From contig NZ_CP080519.1 of NCBI RefSeq assembly GCF_019468465.1, forward strand, positions 4,971,001-5,035,000: DNA of 64,000 bases. Reading direction: 5' to 3'. The stretch is from Amycolatopsis sp. DSM 110486. Lineage in GTDB: Bacteria > Actinomycetota > Actinomycetes > Mycobacteriales > Pseudonocardiaceae. Position numbers and translations under genes: made by a program. Shown here one piece after another: positions 16,280 to 24,819 of the stretch (position 1 is its first letter; each line of letters begins with the position of its first letter). The notes under the pieces were generated by a model. It saw only the letters and a program-made list of their open reading frames with translations. It did no database searches and had not been told where the DNA came from.

Positions 16280-16486
16280 GTGGCCGTGGACCTGATCAAC
16301 GTCGTGGAGCTCGTGGCGCTGGCGGTGATCGTGACGCTCGGCGTCGTCGAACTGCTCGCCCCGCCGCGCGCCCGTCCGGCGGTGCGCGGGTACGATTGCG
16401 GGGCGGACGAGTTGGCTGGACGGTCGCGAATCGGGGTGACCCGGTCCGAGGAAAGTCCGGACTCCGCAGGGCAGGGTGGTTGCTAA
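16280..16486 (+). CDS. Possible small single-TM protein running into rnpB
   Basis: A 68-codon frame starting at GTG 16280 with AGGGAG at 16271-16276. Its first 30 residues form a convincing hydrophobic helix (INVVELVALAVIVTLGVVELL). The rest is polar, and from 16401 the frame overlaps the 5' end of rnpB by 86 bases, where its sequence is dictated by the RNA. It may be a real small membrane protein or a chance frame in the divergent promoter region of rnpB and sfnG. Conservation of only the hydrophobic part in relatives would decide. Confidence 0.25.
   Translation: MAVDLINVVELVALAVIVTLGVVELLAPPRARPAVRGYDCGADELAGRSRIGVTRSEESPDSAGQGGC
16391..16396 (+). promoter_or_regulatory. -10 element for rnpB
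   Basis: TACGAT at 16391-16396 fits the actinobacterial -10 pattern TA-N3-T and is placed 5-7 bases before the first base of the P1 helix of RNase P RNA at 16401. No clear -35 hexamer is visible. Confidence 0.6.
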
Positions 16487-16806
16487 CGGCAACCCGGGGC
16501 GACCCGCGGGACAGTGCCACAGAAAACAGACCGCCCCCGTCTCCGGACGGGGGTAAGGGTGAAACGGTGGTGTAAGAGACCACCAGCACCCCGGGTGACC
16601 GGGGTGGCTAGGTAAACCCCACCCGGAGCAAGGCCAAGAGGGAGCTGCCGCTCCTGCGCAGGCGCTTGAGGACGGCCCGTCCGATGCCTGCGGGTAGGCC
16701 GCTGGAGCCTGCCGGCAACGGCAGGCCGAGATGGATGACCGTCGCCCGACCGGCCGCGAGGCCGCGCCGGGCACAGGATCCGGCTTACACGCCAACTCGT
16801 CCGCCC
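16401..16806 (+). ncRNA. rnpB: RNase P RNA (bacterial type A)
   Basis: The catalytic RNA that removes 5' leaders from tRNA precursors. The ends pair perfectly over 16 bases to form P1: the 5' strand at 16401-16416 with GCCAACTCGTCCGCCC at 16791-16806. Conserved blocks appear in order: GAGGAAAGTCCGGACTCC (CR I / P4 5' strand), GGGCAGGGTG, CAGAAAACAGACCGCC, AGGGTGAAACGG, GGTAAACCCCAC, GAGATGGATGACCGTC, and near the 3' end CAGGATCCGGCTTACA, where most species have CAGAAYCCGGCTTA. Length of about 406 is usual for actinobacteria. It stands alone with its own -10 element at 16391. Confidence 0.95.
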
Positions 16807-17073
16807 TGCTTTGGGGCTTCTGCCGTCCCGGGCAACTGCCGGCCGAAGCCGTGCCGTCGATTCCGGCATCTGCTGGGGCCAGGTTGGTGGGGCCGTGCAC
16901 GTTTTGGCTGGCGTTGTGCCTCTCCGGCTCTGGCATCTGCTTCGGTTCGGCCGCGCCCGTTCTTGCCGACGCTGTGCCGTCCCGCTCCGGCACCTGCTTC
17001 GGCCCCACCACCCGCCAAAAACCCACCCCCATCCCCAAGACACCAACACCTACCGCCCGGTAGCATCCCGCCC

Positions 17074-17931
17074 ATGGGCGAAGCAGCCGAAGCGGCGAAG
17101 AAGTTCAAGGGCACCTTCGACACCCTCCACTCCCTGATCTACTTCGTCCCCGAAGCCGAAGAGCACCTCACCGCCGCGGGGCTCCGGCCCGGGCGCATGA
17201 CGTACTTCGCCAGCCGCTCCGCGCCGATGGGTGCGGTCAAAGCCGGCGTGGTTGCCGCGACGTTCTACAACTTCAACCCCGAGATCGTCGAGCGCCACAT
17301 CCCGCGCGCCTGGACCCTCGCCACACCCGAACAAATCATCGAAGCCCGCTTCACCGCCGTCGACGCCGCCCTCAGCAGGCTCCTCGGCGACGAGATCCAC
17401 GCCGAAACCACCGCCGAAGCCGCGGAGCTCGCGCGTGAAGCCACAGACGGCTGCCGCCCGGAAGGCCGAGCCCTCTACGCCGGCCACGCGAGTCTTGCCT
17501 GGCCCGAAAAGCCGCACCTCGTCCTCTGGCACGCCCTCACGCTCGTGCGCGAGCACCGCGGCGACGCCCACGTCGCCGCGCTCATGCTCCACGGCCTCGA
17601 CGGCCTGGCCGCCCTTGTCACGCACGTCGCGAGCGGCGCCGGCTTCACGCCCGACATGGCCAAGAGCACGCGCGGCTGGAGCGACGAACAGTGGGACGCT
17701 GAGGTCGCCCGCCTGGCGAGCCAAGGCGTCATCGGCCCCGACGGCGACCTCACGGACAAGGGTGCCGACCTCCGTGAGCGCGTCGAGGCCGCCACGAACG
17801 CCGCCTCCGAAGGCCCCTGGCGGCACCTGGGTGAGGAAAAATCCGCCCGTCTCGCCGAGCTGTGCCGGCCGCTGAGCCGTGCCGTCGTCAAGGCCGGCGC
17901 GTTTCCGCGAGCGGTGACCTCTTCCCGATAA
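17074..17931 (+). CDS. SCO6745-family protein
   Basis: A 285-residue soluble, helix-rich protein that I recognise as the actinobacterial SCO6745 family, of unknown biochemical function. Visible conserved stretches are FDTLHSLIYFVPEAEEHLTAAGL, YFASRSAPMGAVKAGVVAATFYNFNPEIVERHIPRAW, LWHALTLVREHRGDAHVAALMLHGLDGLAALV and a winged-helix-like C-terminal part (GWSDEQWDAEVARLASQGVIGPDGDLTDKGADLRERVE). The end resembles a MarR-type reading head, which suggests regulation, but this is inference. The start is ATG 17074. It is monocistronic, with 460 non-coding bases before the next operon. Confidence 0.75.
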   Translation: MGEAAEAAKKFKGTFDTLHSLIYFVPEAEEHLTAAGLRPGRMTYFASRSAPMGAVKAGVVAATFYNFNPEIVERHIPRAWTLATPEQIIEARFTAVDAALSRLLGDEIHAETTAEAAELAREATDGCRPEGRALYAGHASLAWPEKPHLVLWHALTLVREHRGDAHVAALMLHGLDGLAALVTHVASGAGFTPDMAKSTRGWSDEQWDAEVARLASQGVIGPDGDLTDKGADLRERVEAATNAASEGPWRHLGEEKSARLAELCRPLSRAVVKAGAFPRAVTSSR

Positions 17932-18298
17932 GGCACCTCTCGTGCCCGATGTCCGGCATCACGCTATGTAGTGAAAATCCCGGCCCGACTTGCGCGTATC
18001 GTGACAAGCGCCTCACTGCTCCCGGCGACCCTGGGGCAGCGTGGCGGTGACACTGCGGGCTCACTCGGAGAGGCCGAATGGGGCATGCCACACTGGCTCC
18101 GGCCGGATATCGACCACTTGGGAAGTACCGAGAGTGAGCAAAACACTCCCAGCAGGGTGAGTTCGTGAGTCCACTGCGAAATCCGGGTGGCCGGGGTTAA
18201 TCCCAAGCACCCTTGCCCCCATGATGGAGGGCGAGGAATTCTGACCAGACGACCCCAGCCCCATCCGTGTCCACAAGTCGACATTTACACAGCGCGCT
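17932..18298. other. Non-coding stretch before the secretion-like operon
   Basis: No convincing coding frame on either strand. A small stem, GGCAC-CTCTC-GTGCC (about 17934-17948), right after the SCO6745-like gene could help termination. The rest is less GC-rich than the surrounding genes and includes repeated GTGAG/CTCAC words but no clear long dyad. Confidence 0.5.
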
Positions 18299-18327
18299 TT
18301 GACCACTACCCCTTGTGACGCCATGAT
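18299..18327 (+). promoter_or_regulatory. Candidate promoter of the type IV secretion-like operon
   Basis: TTGACC at 18299-18304 and CATGAT at 18322-18327 are 17 bases apart, a reasonable housekeeping-sigma arrangement. Transcription would start near 18334, leaving a 5' leader of about 57 bases before the first ATG at 18391. Confidence 0.5.
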
Positions 18328-18390
18328 GTTGTTCGAGGCTTCGCCGAAGCCAGAAGCGCGCGGGACCGTCCGCGCACCGGGAGTATCGCG

Positions 18391-18657
18391 ATGACCACCA
18401 TGACCACGCTCGAGACGCTGGCTGCCGGCGAACTCGGCACCGGAAACGTCCGAAACTGGTTGCTCGACAACGTCGTCCCCCTGGTGTTGCTGGCCGTCGC
18501 GCTCCTGTTGCTCTGGCTCGGTGGCGGCAAGGGTGACAACGCCGGTGTCATGCGCAGGCTCGCCGGTGTCGTCATCGCGCTCGCCATCATCGGACTCGCG
18601 GTCAGTGGCGCCGGCGTCAACGTGGGCCAGTGGATCGCCGGCCTGTTCACGGGCTGA
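18391..18657 (+). CDS. VirB2-like two-TM pilin candidate
   Basis: An 88-residue protein: a short polar N-terminus (about 25 residues), a membrane helix (about 29-46, VVPLVLLAVALLLLWL), a Gly/Lys/Arg cytosolic loop (GGGKGDNAGVMRR) and a second helix (about 58-85). Size and two-helix hairpin topology match VirB2/TrbC-type pilins after processing, though no leader-peptidase site is evident. GGAG about 7 bases before the ATG gives a fair ribosome site. It is the first gene of an operon; the next start is 12 bases downstream. The VirB2 assignment rests on topology and operon position, not sequence identity. Confidence 0.6.
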   Translation: MTTMTTLETLAAGELGTGNVRNWLLDNVVPLVLLAVALLLLWLGGGKGDNAGVMRRLAGVVIALAIIGLAVSGAGVNVGQWIAGLFTG

Positions 18658-18669
18658 GGCGGAGCAGGC

Positions 18670-19158
18670 GTGCGCATCAGGACGGATGACGAGGTCTACC
18701 GGGTCGACGCCGTCTGGCTCGGCCCGCCGAAGGCGACTTTTCCCTGGAGAGCCCGCTACGTAGCGTGGCTCATCGGCATACCCATCTTCCTGGTCGTGCT
18801 CACCATCGAACGGTGGGCCGGCTGGAGCTTCGGATTCTTCTCCACGGCGTGGGCGTTCGTGGCCACGATCGTGATCACCCGGCTGATCACCGCCAAGATC
18901 AGCCACGAGCGCCCGCTGGGCGCGGTGATCGGGATGGCCGGCCGCGAGCTCAACACACCGCGTGAGAAGCCCGCGGGTACGGGCGGCGCCGTCAGCGCCA
19001 GCCGTATCCGCGTGCGGGCCGAGCGCCCGTTGCCGAAGCACAAGAGAAGGCGGCAGTACCGGCACCACGGCTACGGCCAGGGCACCGGGGTTTCGGCCGG
19101 AGCACAGGGAGCACCACGAGCGCGCCGGAGCCGCCCCGCGGCTCGGGCCGGGAGGTAG
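18670..19158 (+). CDS. PrgI/VirB3-like inner-membrane protein
   Basis: 162 residues. After an N-terminal cytosolic segment (VYRVDAVWLGPPKATFPWR), two closely spaced membrane helices follow (about 31-46 and 51-73), then a conserved-looking TAKISHERPLGAVIGMAGREL and a basic, low-complexity tail. The fold plan and position directly before a VirB4-like ATPase are those of PrgI/VirB3, which anchors VirB4 at the membrane. GTG 18670 is preceded by GGAG at 18661-18664. The stop is 3 bases from the next start. The basic tail (KHKRRRQYRHHGYGQ) is unusually long. Confidence 0.7.
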   Translation: MRIRTDDEVYRVDAVWLGPPKATFPWRARYVAWLIGIPIFLVVLTIERWAGWSFGFFSTAWAFVATIVITRLITAKISHERPLGAVIGMAGRELNTPREKPAGTGGAVSASRIRVRAERPLPKHKRRRQYRHHGYGQGTGVSAGAQGAPRARRSRPAARAGR

Positions 19159-19161
19159 TCG

Positions 19162-22134
19162 TTGTTCGGTCGCGGCGGAAGCCGAGGAAAGCGGGATCGA
19201 AGCGTGCCCACGGGCGCCTGGGAAACCCCGCAGCAGGTCCGGCAACCCTCGCCGAGGAACAACTCCTCGGCGGGCAAGAGGCTGCCCGGTGAGCAGGCCA
19301 TACCCGCGTACACGCCATCGATCGCGGCGCGCAGCATCGACGGGCACCTGCTGCGCACCGGGCACGAGGTGTACGCCTGGTACCGGCTCGCGCCCCAACG
19401 GTGGTCGTTCCGCTCCGACTCACAGCGCCGCGACCTGATCGCGGCCATCGCGGGCCAGTACGCGGAGCTGCAGGGCCGCTGGCTGCACCTGCGCGTGACC
19501 AACCGGCCGTACCCGATCCGCATGTGGGCCGAGGCCCACGTGCACAACGCCGTCGGCCGTCCCCAGGACGTGCCGGGTGCCCTTTCCTTCGACGACTACC
19601 TGATCGGCGAGCAGCAGCAGCTGATGGGCCGTTCGATGGCCGAAAAAGAGGTCTACCTCGGCGTCCAGGTGCAGACCCGCCGCATGGTCGACCGCGCCGT
19701 CGAACGCGCCGCCCCCGTGCTGCGCAAGATCCTGCCCGAGGCCGTCGACGCCGAGCTGGTGGCGCTCGACTCCGAGGTCGAGCACCTCGACCAGGTCATC
19801 GGCACCGCCGGGCTCGAAGGCCGTCCGGTGCACGCCGAGGAGATGTCCTGGCTGATGCACCGCTCGTGCTCGCTGGGCCTGCCCGCGCCGCGCAACATGC
19901 CGGCCGTGCCGGGCGCCGCGTGGGAGCCCGAGGACCTCGCCAGCTTCACCGACGCAGCCGACTTCCACGCCGACCCGTACGCGCCCACGGTCACCGTCCG
20001 TGGCCGCACGGGGTCCAACGCCGGCGTGTCGCGGCACCTTGCCGTGCTCACCGTCGGCCAGATGCACGGCCTGCAGATCCCCGAGGTCGACGACCCGTGG
20101 ATCCAGCACGCCGACCGCCTGCCCGCCGCCGTCGAGGTGTCCGCGCGCATCTACGTGCGCCGGCCCGAAGAGGTCGCGGGTGAGCTGCAGCGCCAGATGA
20201 ACAAGGTGCGTTCGCAGGTCAAGCACTACACCGACGAGCACGAGCTGGAGCCGCCGCAATCGCTTGCGCGCCAGGCCGGGCGCGTGCTGGAGATCGACGA
20301 CGAGATGACGTCGGGCTTCACCGCGCTGGCCACCCGCGTGCGCTCGTGGTGGCGTCTGGCCGTCTCCGGCCCGACGGAGCGCGACGCGCTGCGCCTGGCC
20401 CAGCAGCTGCTCGACCTGTACAAGCCGAAGGTCGCGATCGAGCACCCCGAGGCCCAGTACGCGATGGCGCGCGAGTTCATCCCGGGCGAGCCGCTGGCGT
20501 CGGCGGCGTACATGCGTCGCGGCTCGGTGGTGTGGACGGCGTCGTCCGTGCCCACGGCCACCGCGGAGGTCGGTGACCGGCGCGGCATCCTGCTCGGCGA
20601 GACGGTGACCGCGACCCGGCGGCCGGTGGCGTGGGACCCGTGGATGGCGCAGGAGATCCGCGACGGCTCGGGCCTCACAGCGATGGTGGCCGGCCTGGGT
20701 GGCGGCAAGTCGTTCCTCGGCGGCGGCATCGTCTACAAGACGCTGCGCGCCGGGGCGCACTGGACGATCCTCGACCCGTCGGGCCCGCTGGCGCGGCTGT
20801 GCGACCTGCCGGAGCTGCGGCCGTACGCGCGACCGATCAACCTGCTCAACGCACAGCCCGGCATCCTCAACCCGTACCGCGTGGTCGCTGATCCGCTGCT
20901 CGAGCACTTCATGGACGAGGACGACCCGGAACGCTCCTGGCGGCGCGAAAAGGCGCTCGCCGGCGCGACCCGGCGCCGTCTGGTGCTCGACGTGCTCACG
21001 GGCGTGCTGCCGTACGAGGTGTCGCGCATGGCGCAGACGCGGATCGTGCTGCTGCGCGCCGTCCGCGCCGTCGGCGGTCGTTTCGACGCCGACCCGGGCC
21101 AGGTCATCGACGCGCTGCGCCGCGATTCGAGCGAGCACCACGAGCACGCCGTCGTGGTCGCCGACTTCCTCGACGAGATGCGCGAACGCATGGCGCTGCT
21201 CATCCCGGAACGCGGCGCCGACCCGTACTCCGAGACGCGCGACGACCGCATGACGGTGCTGACCATGGCGGGCCTGACCCTGCCCAAGGACGGCGTGCCG
21301 CGCGAGTACTGGACGGACGCGGAGTCGCTCGGCGTCGAGATGCTGAACCTCGCGGCGTGGCTCACGCAGCGGTCGGTGTACGAGAAGCCGAAGGAACAGC
21401 GCAAGGGCGTCTGGATCGACGAGGCGTTCTTCCTCTCGGAGGTCCCGACCGGCCGCGTGCTGATGAACCGCTTCGCGCGCGACTCGCGAAAGTGGAACGT
21501 CCGCGTGCTGCTGTCCTCGCAGATCCCGGCCGACTTCCTGAAGATCCAGGGCTTCGTCGCCCTGCTCGACTCGGTCTTCGTCGGCCGCCTCGACGACGAC
21601 GACGCCCAGGCCGACGCCCTGCGCCTGCTCAAGGTGCCTGTCGGCGTCGGCTACGAACAGGTCGTCGCCGCGTTGGGCCGCCGCCCCGGCGCGCAACGCG
21701 GCACAGAACGCGACGTGGAACCCCGCCAGTTCATCTTCGGCGACGGCGCCGGCGGCGTGGAACGCATCCGCGTCGACTTCTCCGGCCCCCACCTCGACCA
21801 GCTGCGCTCGGTCATGGACACCACCCCGGGTTCCCCCGACGCGCGCACCAAGCCGGGCGCGGCCCTCGTGCGACCCCACGAGGAAGCGCCCGCCCCCTAC
21901 GTCCCCACCCCACCGGAGGACGACGAGCTGGAACACGACTTCGAGCTCCAGGCCGAGCTCGAAGTCGGCCTTACCGACGAGCAGCTCCTCGGCTCGCCGG
22001 ACCCGCTCGCGTCCGAGACCGGCGAGGTGGAGGGTGCTGTGCACAACGGAAACGGACAACCTGCCAACGGACACTCCCCCGACCGGCACGCCCGGGCCGG
22101 CGGCAAGGGTGGTACCGGCAGGGATGCCGCGTGA
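19162..22134 (+). CDS. virB4-like: VirB4-like secretion ATPase
   Basis: A 990-residue protein, the likely motor of the apparatus. Residues 1-60 are a disordered tail and about 65-480 the N-terminal VirB4-type domain that docks to the membrane complex. The ATPase domain has Walker A GLGGGKS at 511-517, Walker B GVWIDEA with Asp753-Glu754, and a following RFARDSRKWNVRVLLSSQIPADFL, typical of VirB4/TraC motif III. About 880-990 is an acidic, disordered tail. Length exceeds usual VirB4 (about 800) because of both tails. The start is TTG 19162 with GGGAGG six bases upstream. It has no coupling-protein (VirD4) features. The stop overlaps the next GTG. Confidence 0.85.
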   Translation: MFGRGGSRGKRDRSVPTGAWETPQQVRQPSPRNNSSAGKRLPGEQAIPAYTPSIAARSIDGHLLRTGHEVYAWYRLAPQRWSFRSDSQRRDLIAAIAGQYAELQGRWLHLRVTNRPYPIRMWAEAHVHNAVGRPQDVPGALSFDDYLIGEQQQLMGRSMAEKEVYLGVQVQTRRMVDRAVERAAPVLRKILPEAVDAELVALDSEVEHLDQVIGTAGLEGRPVHAEEMSWLMHRSCSLGLPAPRNMPAVPGAAWEPEDLASFTDAADFHADPYAPTVTVRGRTGSNAGVSRHLAVLTVGQMHGLQIPEVDDPWIQHADRLPAAVEVSARIYVRRPEEVAGELQRQMNKVRSQVKHYTDEHELEPPQSLARQAGRVLEIDDEMTSGFTALATRVRSWWRLAVSGPTERDALRLAQQLLDLYKPKVAIEHPEAQYAMAREFIPGEPLASAAYMRRGSVVWTASSVPTATAEVGDRRGILLGETVTATRRPVAWDPWMAQEIRDGSGLTAMVAGLGGGKSFLGGGIVYKTLRAGAHWTILDPSGPLARLCDLPELRPYARPINLLNAQPGILNPYRVVADPLLEHFMDEDDPERSWRREKALAGATRRRLVLDVLTGVLPYEVSRMAQTRIVLLRAVRAVGGRFDADPGQVIDALRRDSSEHHEHAVVVADFLDEMRERMALLIPERGADPYSETRDDRMTVLTMAGLTLPKDGVPREYWTDAESLGVEMLNLAAWLTQRSVYEKPKEQRKGVWIDEAFFLSEVPTGRVLMNRFARDSRKWNVRVLLSSQIPADFLKIQGFVALLDSVFVGRLDDDDAQADALRLLKVPVGVGYEQVVAALGRRPGAQRGTERDVEPRQFIFGDGAGGVERIRVDFSGPHLDQLRSVMDTTPGSPDARTKPGAALVRPHEEAPAPYVPTPPEDDELEHDFELQAELEVGLTDEQLLGSPDPLASETGEVEGAVHNGNGQPANGHSPDRHARAGGKGGTGRDAA

Positions 22135-24203
22135 ACACAGTCTGGACGCTGGCGTTCGTCCTGTCGTTCGCCGCTGGCTGGCACGCGCTGAAGCGGCGCA
22201 TCAAGGAAGGTCCGAAACCCGGCCGGCGGCAGCCGAGCCGGCGGGCGGCCATGCTCGCCGTGATCACGATCCTCGGCTTGCAGACGGTGCTCATGGCGCC
22301 GTCGGCCAACGCCGCGGCCTGCGGTGAGTCACCGAACCCCGAGCGGCCCGGCTCGGGCATGGTCGGCGCGATCGACCCGCCGGAAGGCCACGGCGAGCCC
22401 GGCAGCGCGTACATCGACTACAGCTACGCGGGCATGGTCTGGAACACCTACCAGACCAACTGCACGGCGCTGTCCGCCATCGCCTCGCCCAGTTCCACAA
22501 TCGACACGTGGGCGGGCAACCAGCTGTTCAACGTCGGCAAGAACATCGTCGGCGCCACCAACTCGCTGCACTACACCGTGCTCGAGGGCGGGCTGCTGAA
22601 CCCGATCTACAGCGCGGTGAAATCGGGCGCGGAGAAGGTCTACAACAACATCTACGCGCAGCTGTTCGGGCTCGTCGCGCTGATCCTGTCGATCATGCTG
22701 TTCCGCCAGATCTGGCGGGGTGACCTCGCGGCGGTGAGCAAACGGGCGCTGTACGCGCTCGCAGGGGTGTGGCTCGCGGCGTCGTCGCTGGCGATGCTGC
22801 GGTACTTCGACCCGATCGACAAAGCGATCGTCCAGACCACCACGAACATCCAGGCGGGCTTCGTCGACGAGAGCTCCGACCGGATCGTGCGCGACATCCT
22901 GCCGACGAACCTGCACACCCAGATCGTCTACGACAACTGGCTGCGCGGGGAGTTCGGTTCGCCGACCGCGCCGCAGGCCGACCAGTTCGGCAAGCCGCTG
23001 CTCGACGCGCAGGCGTTCACCCGCGACCAGCTCGTGAACGGCGACGACGGCAAACAAAACGTCGTCGACGCCAAAAAAGCCGCCTTCAAAGACATCTCCG
23101 GCAAGCTCGGCCCTGCCACCGGCTACTTCACCGGCGAGTCCGGCGGCCGCACCGGCGCCGGGTTCCTGGCGCTGGGCCAGAGCATCGTCTACTCGCTGTT
23201 CCAGTTGCTGGCCAAGGCTTCCGTGCTCCTCGCGCAGGTCTTGATCCGCCTGTTCACGCTCACCGCGCCGCTCATCGGCCTCGTCGCGCTGCTGCACCCG
23301 GACATCCTGCGCCGCGTGCTGAAGGTGGCCGGCGGGATCGCGTTCAACCTGGTCGTGCTGTCGGTGCTCGCGGGTGTGCACGCGCTGCTGCTGCAGGCGA
23401 TCTTCGACGCCGGCAGCTCGCTCAACCTGCTCACGCAGATGGTGCTCGGCGGCCTGATCACGGTGCTGCTGTTCCTGGTCGGACGGCCCGTGCGGCGGCT
23501 GTGGCAGATGGTCGAGATGTCCGTCAACGTCGTGGGTGCCGCGGTGCCTTCGCCCAACGGCGGCATTTTCTCCCGCTTCCGCAAGAAGGCCGGGCCTTCG
23601 CCGCAGGACGAGTTCTGGCAGAACGTGCGCGACACCGACGACGTGGTCGACGGCGAAGCGCGCGGTCCGATGGGCGCGACCGTCGGCGGCGGGCGCTACC
23701 GGCCGGAGGCCGCGGTCTTCGCCAGCGCCCAGCGGCTCGACAACGGTTCCCGCTCCGCGCGTCCGGCCGCCGCTTGGTCGGGTGCGCCGTGGCCCGGCGC
23801 CGTCGGGTCGGCCGGCGAGCGCGCCGCGCTGACGTCGGGCGGCGGTGGAGCGCCGGTGTTCTCGCAGTACAACCCGGTCACGGGCGAGCCGGGCGACTAC
23901 GTCGGCGGCCGCCGCGTGCCGATGCAGGAAAGCCGGCGCGTCGACACGTCGCCGGTGGCCGACCGGCGCTGGAGCGACGAGCAGGAGCCGGTCGTCGTCC
24001 CGTCGCGGATGAGCTCGTCGGACCGCGGCTACACCTCGCCGGAGTCGATTCCGGAGCAGGCAGGCGTCTACACGCCGCCGGGCATCCGCGCGCAGCCTCG
24101 CCGGGTCGACCCGGAAGTGGTCGCGGGCAAGCCCGTTTTCGTGCTGTACCGGCCTTCCCGTGGCATCGAGGTCCGCGACACCGACCAGCTCATGGGGCGG
24201 TGA
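22131..24203 (+). CDS. VirB6/TrbL-like polytopic membrane protein
   Basis: 690 residues. Two N-terminal hydrophobic stretches (about 3-18 and 37-58, the second ending in ANAAACG, signal-peptide-like) are followed by an extracellular-looking segment. About 6 membrane helices lie between about 180 and 465 (AQLFGLVALILSIMLF, LYALAGVWLAASSLAML, LIRLFTLTAPLIGLVALL, FNLVVLSVLAGVHALLL, LGGLITVLLFLVG). A 220-residue Ser/Arg/Pro-rich cytosolic tail ends the protein. VirB6/TrbL proteins form the inner-membrane channel of type IV systems. GTG 22131 overlaps the VirB4-like stop in a GTGA. Identity is by topology, size and operon position. Confidence 0.75.
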   Translation: MNTVWTLAFVLSFAAGWHALKRRIKEGPKPGRRQPSRRAAMLAVITILGLQTVLMAPSANAAACGESPNPERPGSGMVGAIDPPEGHGEPGSAYIDYSYAGMVWNTYQTNCTALSAIASPSSTIDTWAGNQLFNVGKNIVGATNSLHYTVLEGGLLNPIYSAVKSGAEKVYNNIYAQLFGLVALILSIMLFRQIWRGDLAAVSKRALYALAGVWLAASSLAMLRYFDPIDKAIVQTTTNIQAGFVDESSDRIVRDILPTNLHTQIVYDNWLRGEFGSPTAPQADQFGKPLLDAQAFTRDQLVNGDDGKQNVVDAKKAAFKDISGKLGPATGYFTGESGGRTGAGFLALGQSIVYSLFQLLAKASVLLAQVLIRLFTLTAPLIGLVALLHPDILRRVLKVAGGIAFNLVVLSVLAGVHALLLQAIFDAGSSLNLLTQMVLGGLITVLLFLVGRPVRRLWQMVEMSVNVVGAAVPSPNGGIFSRFRKKAGPSPQDEFWQNVRDTDDVVDGEARGPMGATVGGGRYRPEAAVFASAQRLDNGSRSARPAAAWSGAPWPGAVGSAGERAALTSGGGGAPVFSQYNPVTGEPGDYVGGRRVPMQESRRVDTSPVADRRWSDEQEPVVVPSRMSSSDRGYTSPESIPEQAGVYTPPGIRAQPRRVDPEVVAGKPVFVLYRPSRGIEVRDTDQLMGR

Positions 24204-24206
24204 CGC

Positions 24207-24815
24207 GTGCCGATCCGGACCAACCGCGGCCGGACCGCGGTCTACCGCCGCCTGTGGGGCTATCCGCTCCGCTCGCCGCGCCACCTTGTGGGCACGATCG
24301 TGTTCCTGGCGATCGTGGTCACCGCGCTCGGCATCGTGCTGCCGAAGGTGATGGGCAAGCCGGCCACCGCGACGCCGGGCGCGCCGGGCAGCACATCGGT
24401 CGCCACGACCACGTCGCAGCCGCCGGGCATCGCGGCACCCGTGCCGACCACCGCGACGCTGCCGACGCGGCTGTCGAGCCCGCTGCTCACCCCGACGTCC
24501 GCGGCACCGAACCCCGAGGCCGTCAACGTCGCCAAGCAGTGGGCCACGGCCTGGGTCAACCACCCCGCGGGCATCACCAACGCCGACTGGCTCAACGGCA
24601 TGCGCGCCCTGACCACCGACGAGTTCCTGCCCCAGATGTCCACTGTGGACCCCGCGAACATCCCGGCCACGCGCGTGACCGGCGACGCGACGGTCCAGTC
24701 CTCCTACACCAGCTCCGTCGTAGTCATTGTCCCCACTGACGGTCCGAAGCTGTCCATCACCGTGGTCAACACGGGCGCGGGGTGGCGGGTTTCGGACTAC
24801 GACCAGGCGAGCTGA
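24207..24815 (+). CDS. VirB8/TcpC-like bitopic protein
   Basis: 202 residues: a short basic cytosolic start (YRRLWGYPLRSPRHLV), one membrane helix (about 29-48), a Thr/Pro/Ala-rich linker (about 52-100) and an extracytosolic domain (about 105-200) ending in VVNTGAGWRVSDYDQ. The end pattern, with a late Trp-Arg-Val, is common in NTF2-like domains such as VirB8 and TcpC. VirB8-like proteins bridge the inner-membrane channel to outer parts. GTG 24207 lies 3 bases after the previous stop. Only the C-terminal half of the VirB8 fold is recognisable, so the assignment is probable rather than certain. Confidence 0.65.
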   Translation: MPIRTNRGRTAVYRRLWGYPLRSPRHLVGTIVFLAIVVTALGIVLPKVMGKPATATPGAPGSTSVATTTSQPPGIAAPVPTTATLPTRLSSPLLTPTSAAPNPEAVNVAKQWATAWVNHPAGITNADWLNGMRALTTDEFLPQMSTVDPANIPATRVTGDATVQSSYTSSVVVIVPTDGPKLSITVVNTGAGWRVSDYDQAS

Positions 24816-24819
24816 CTCG

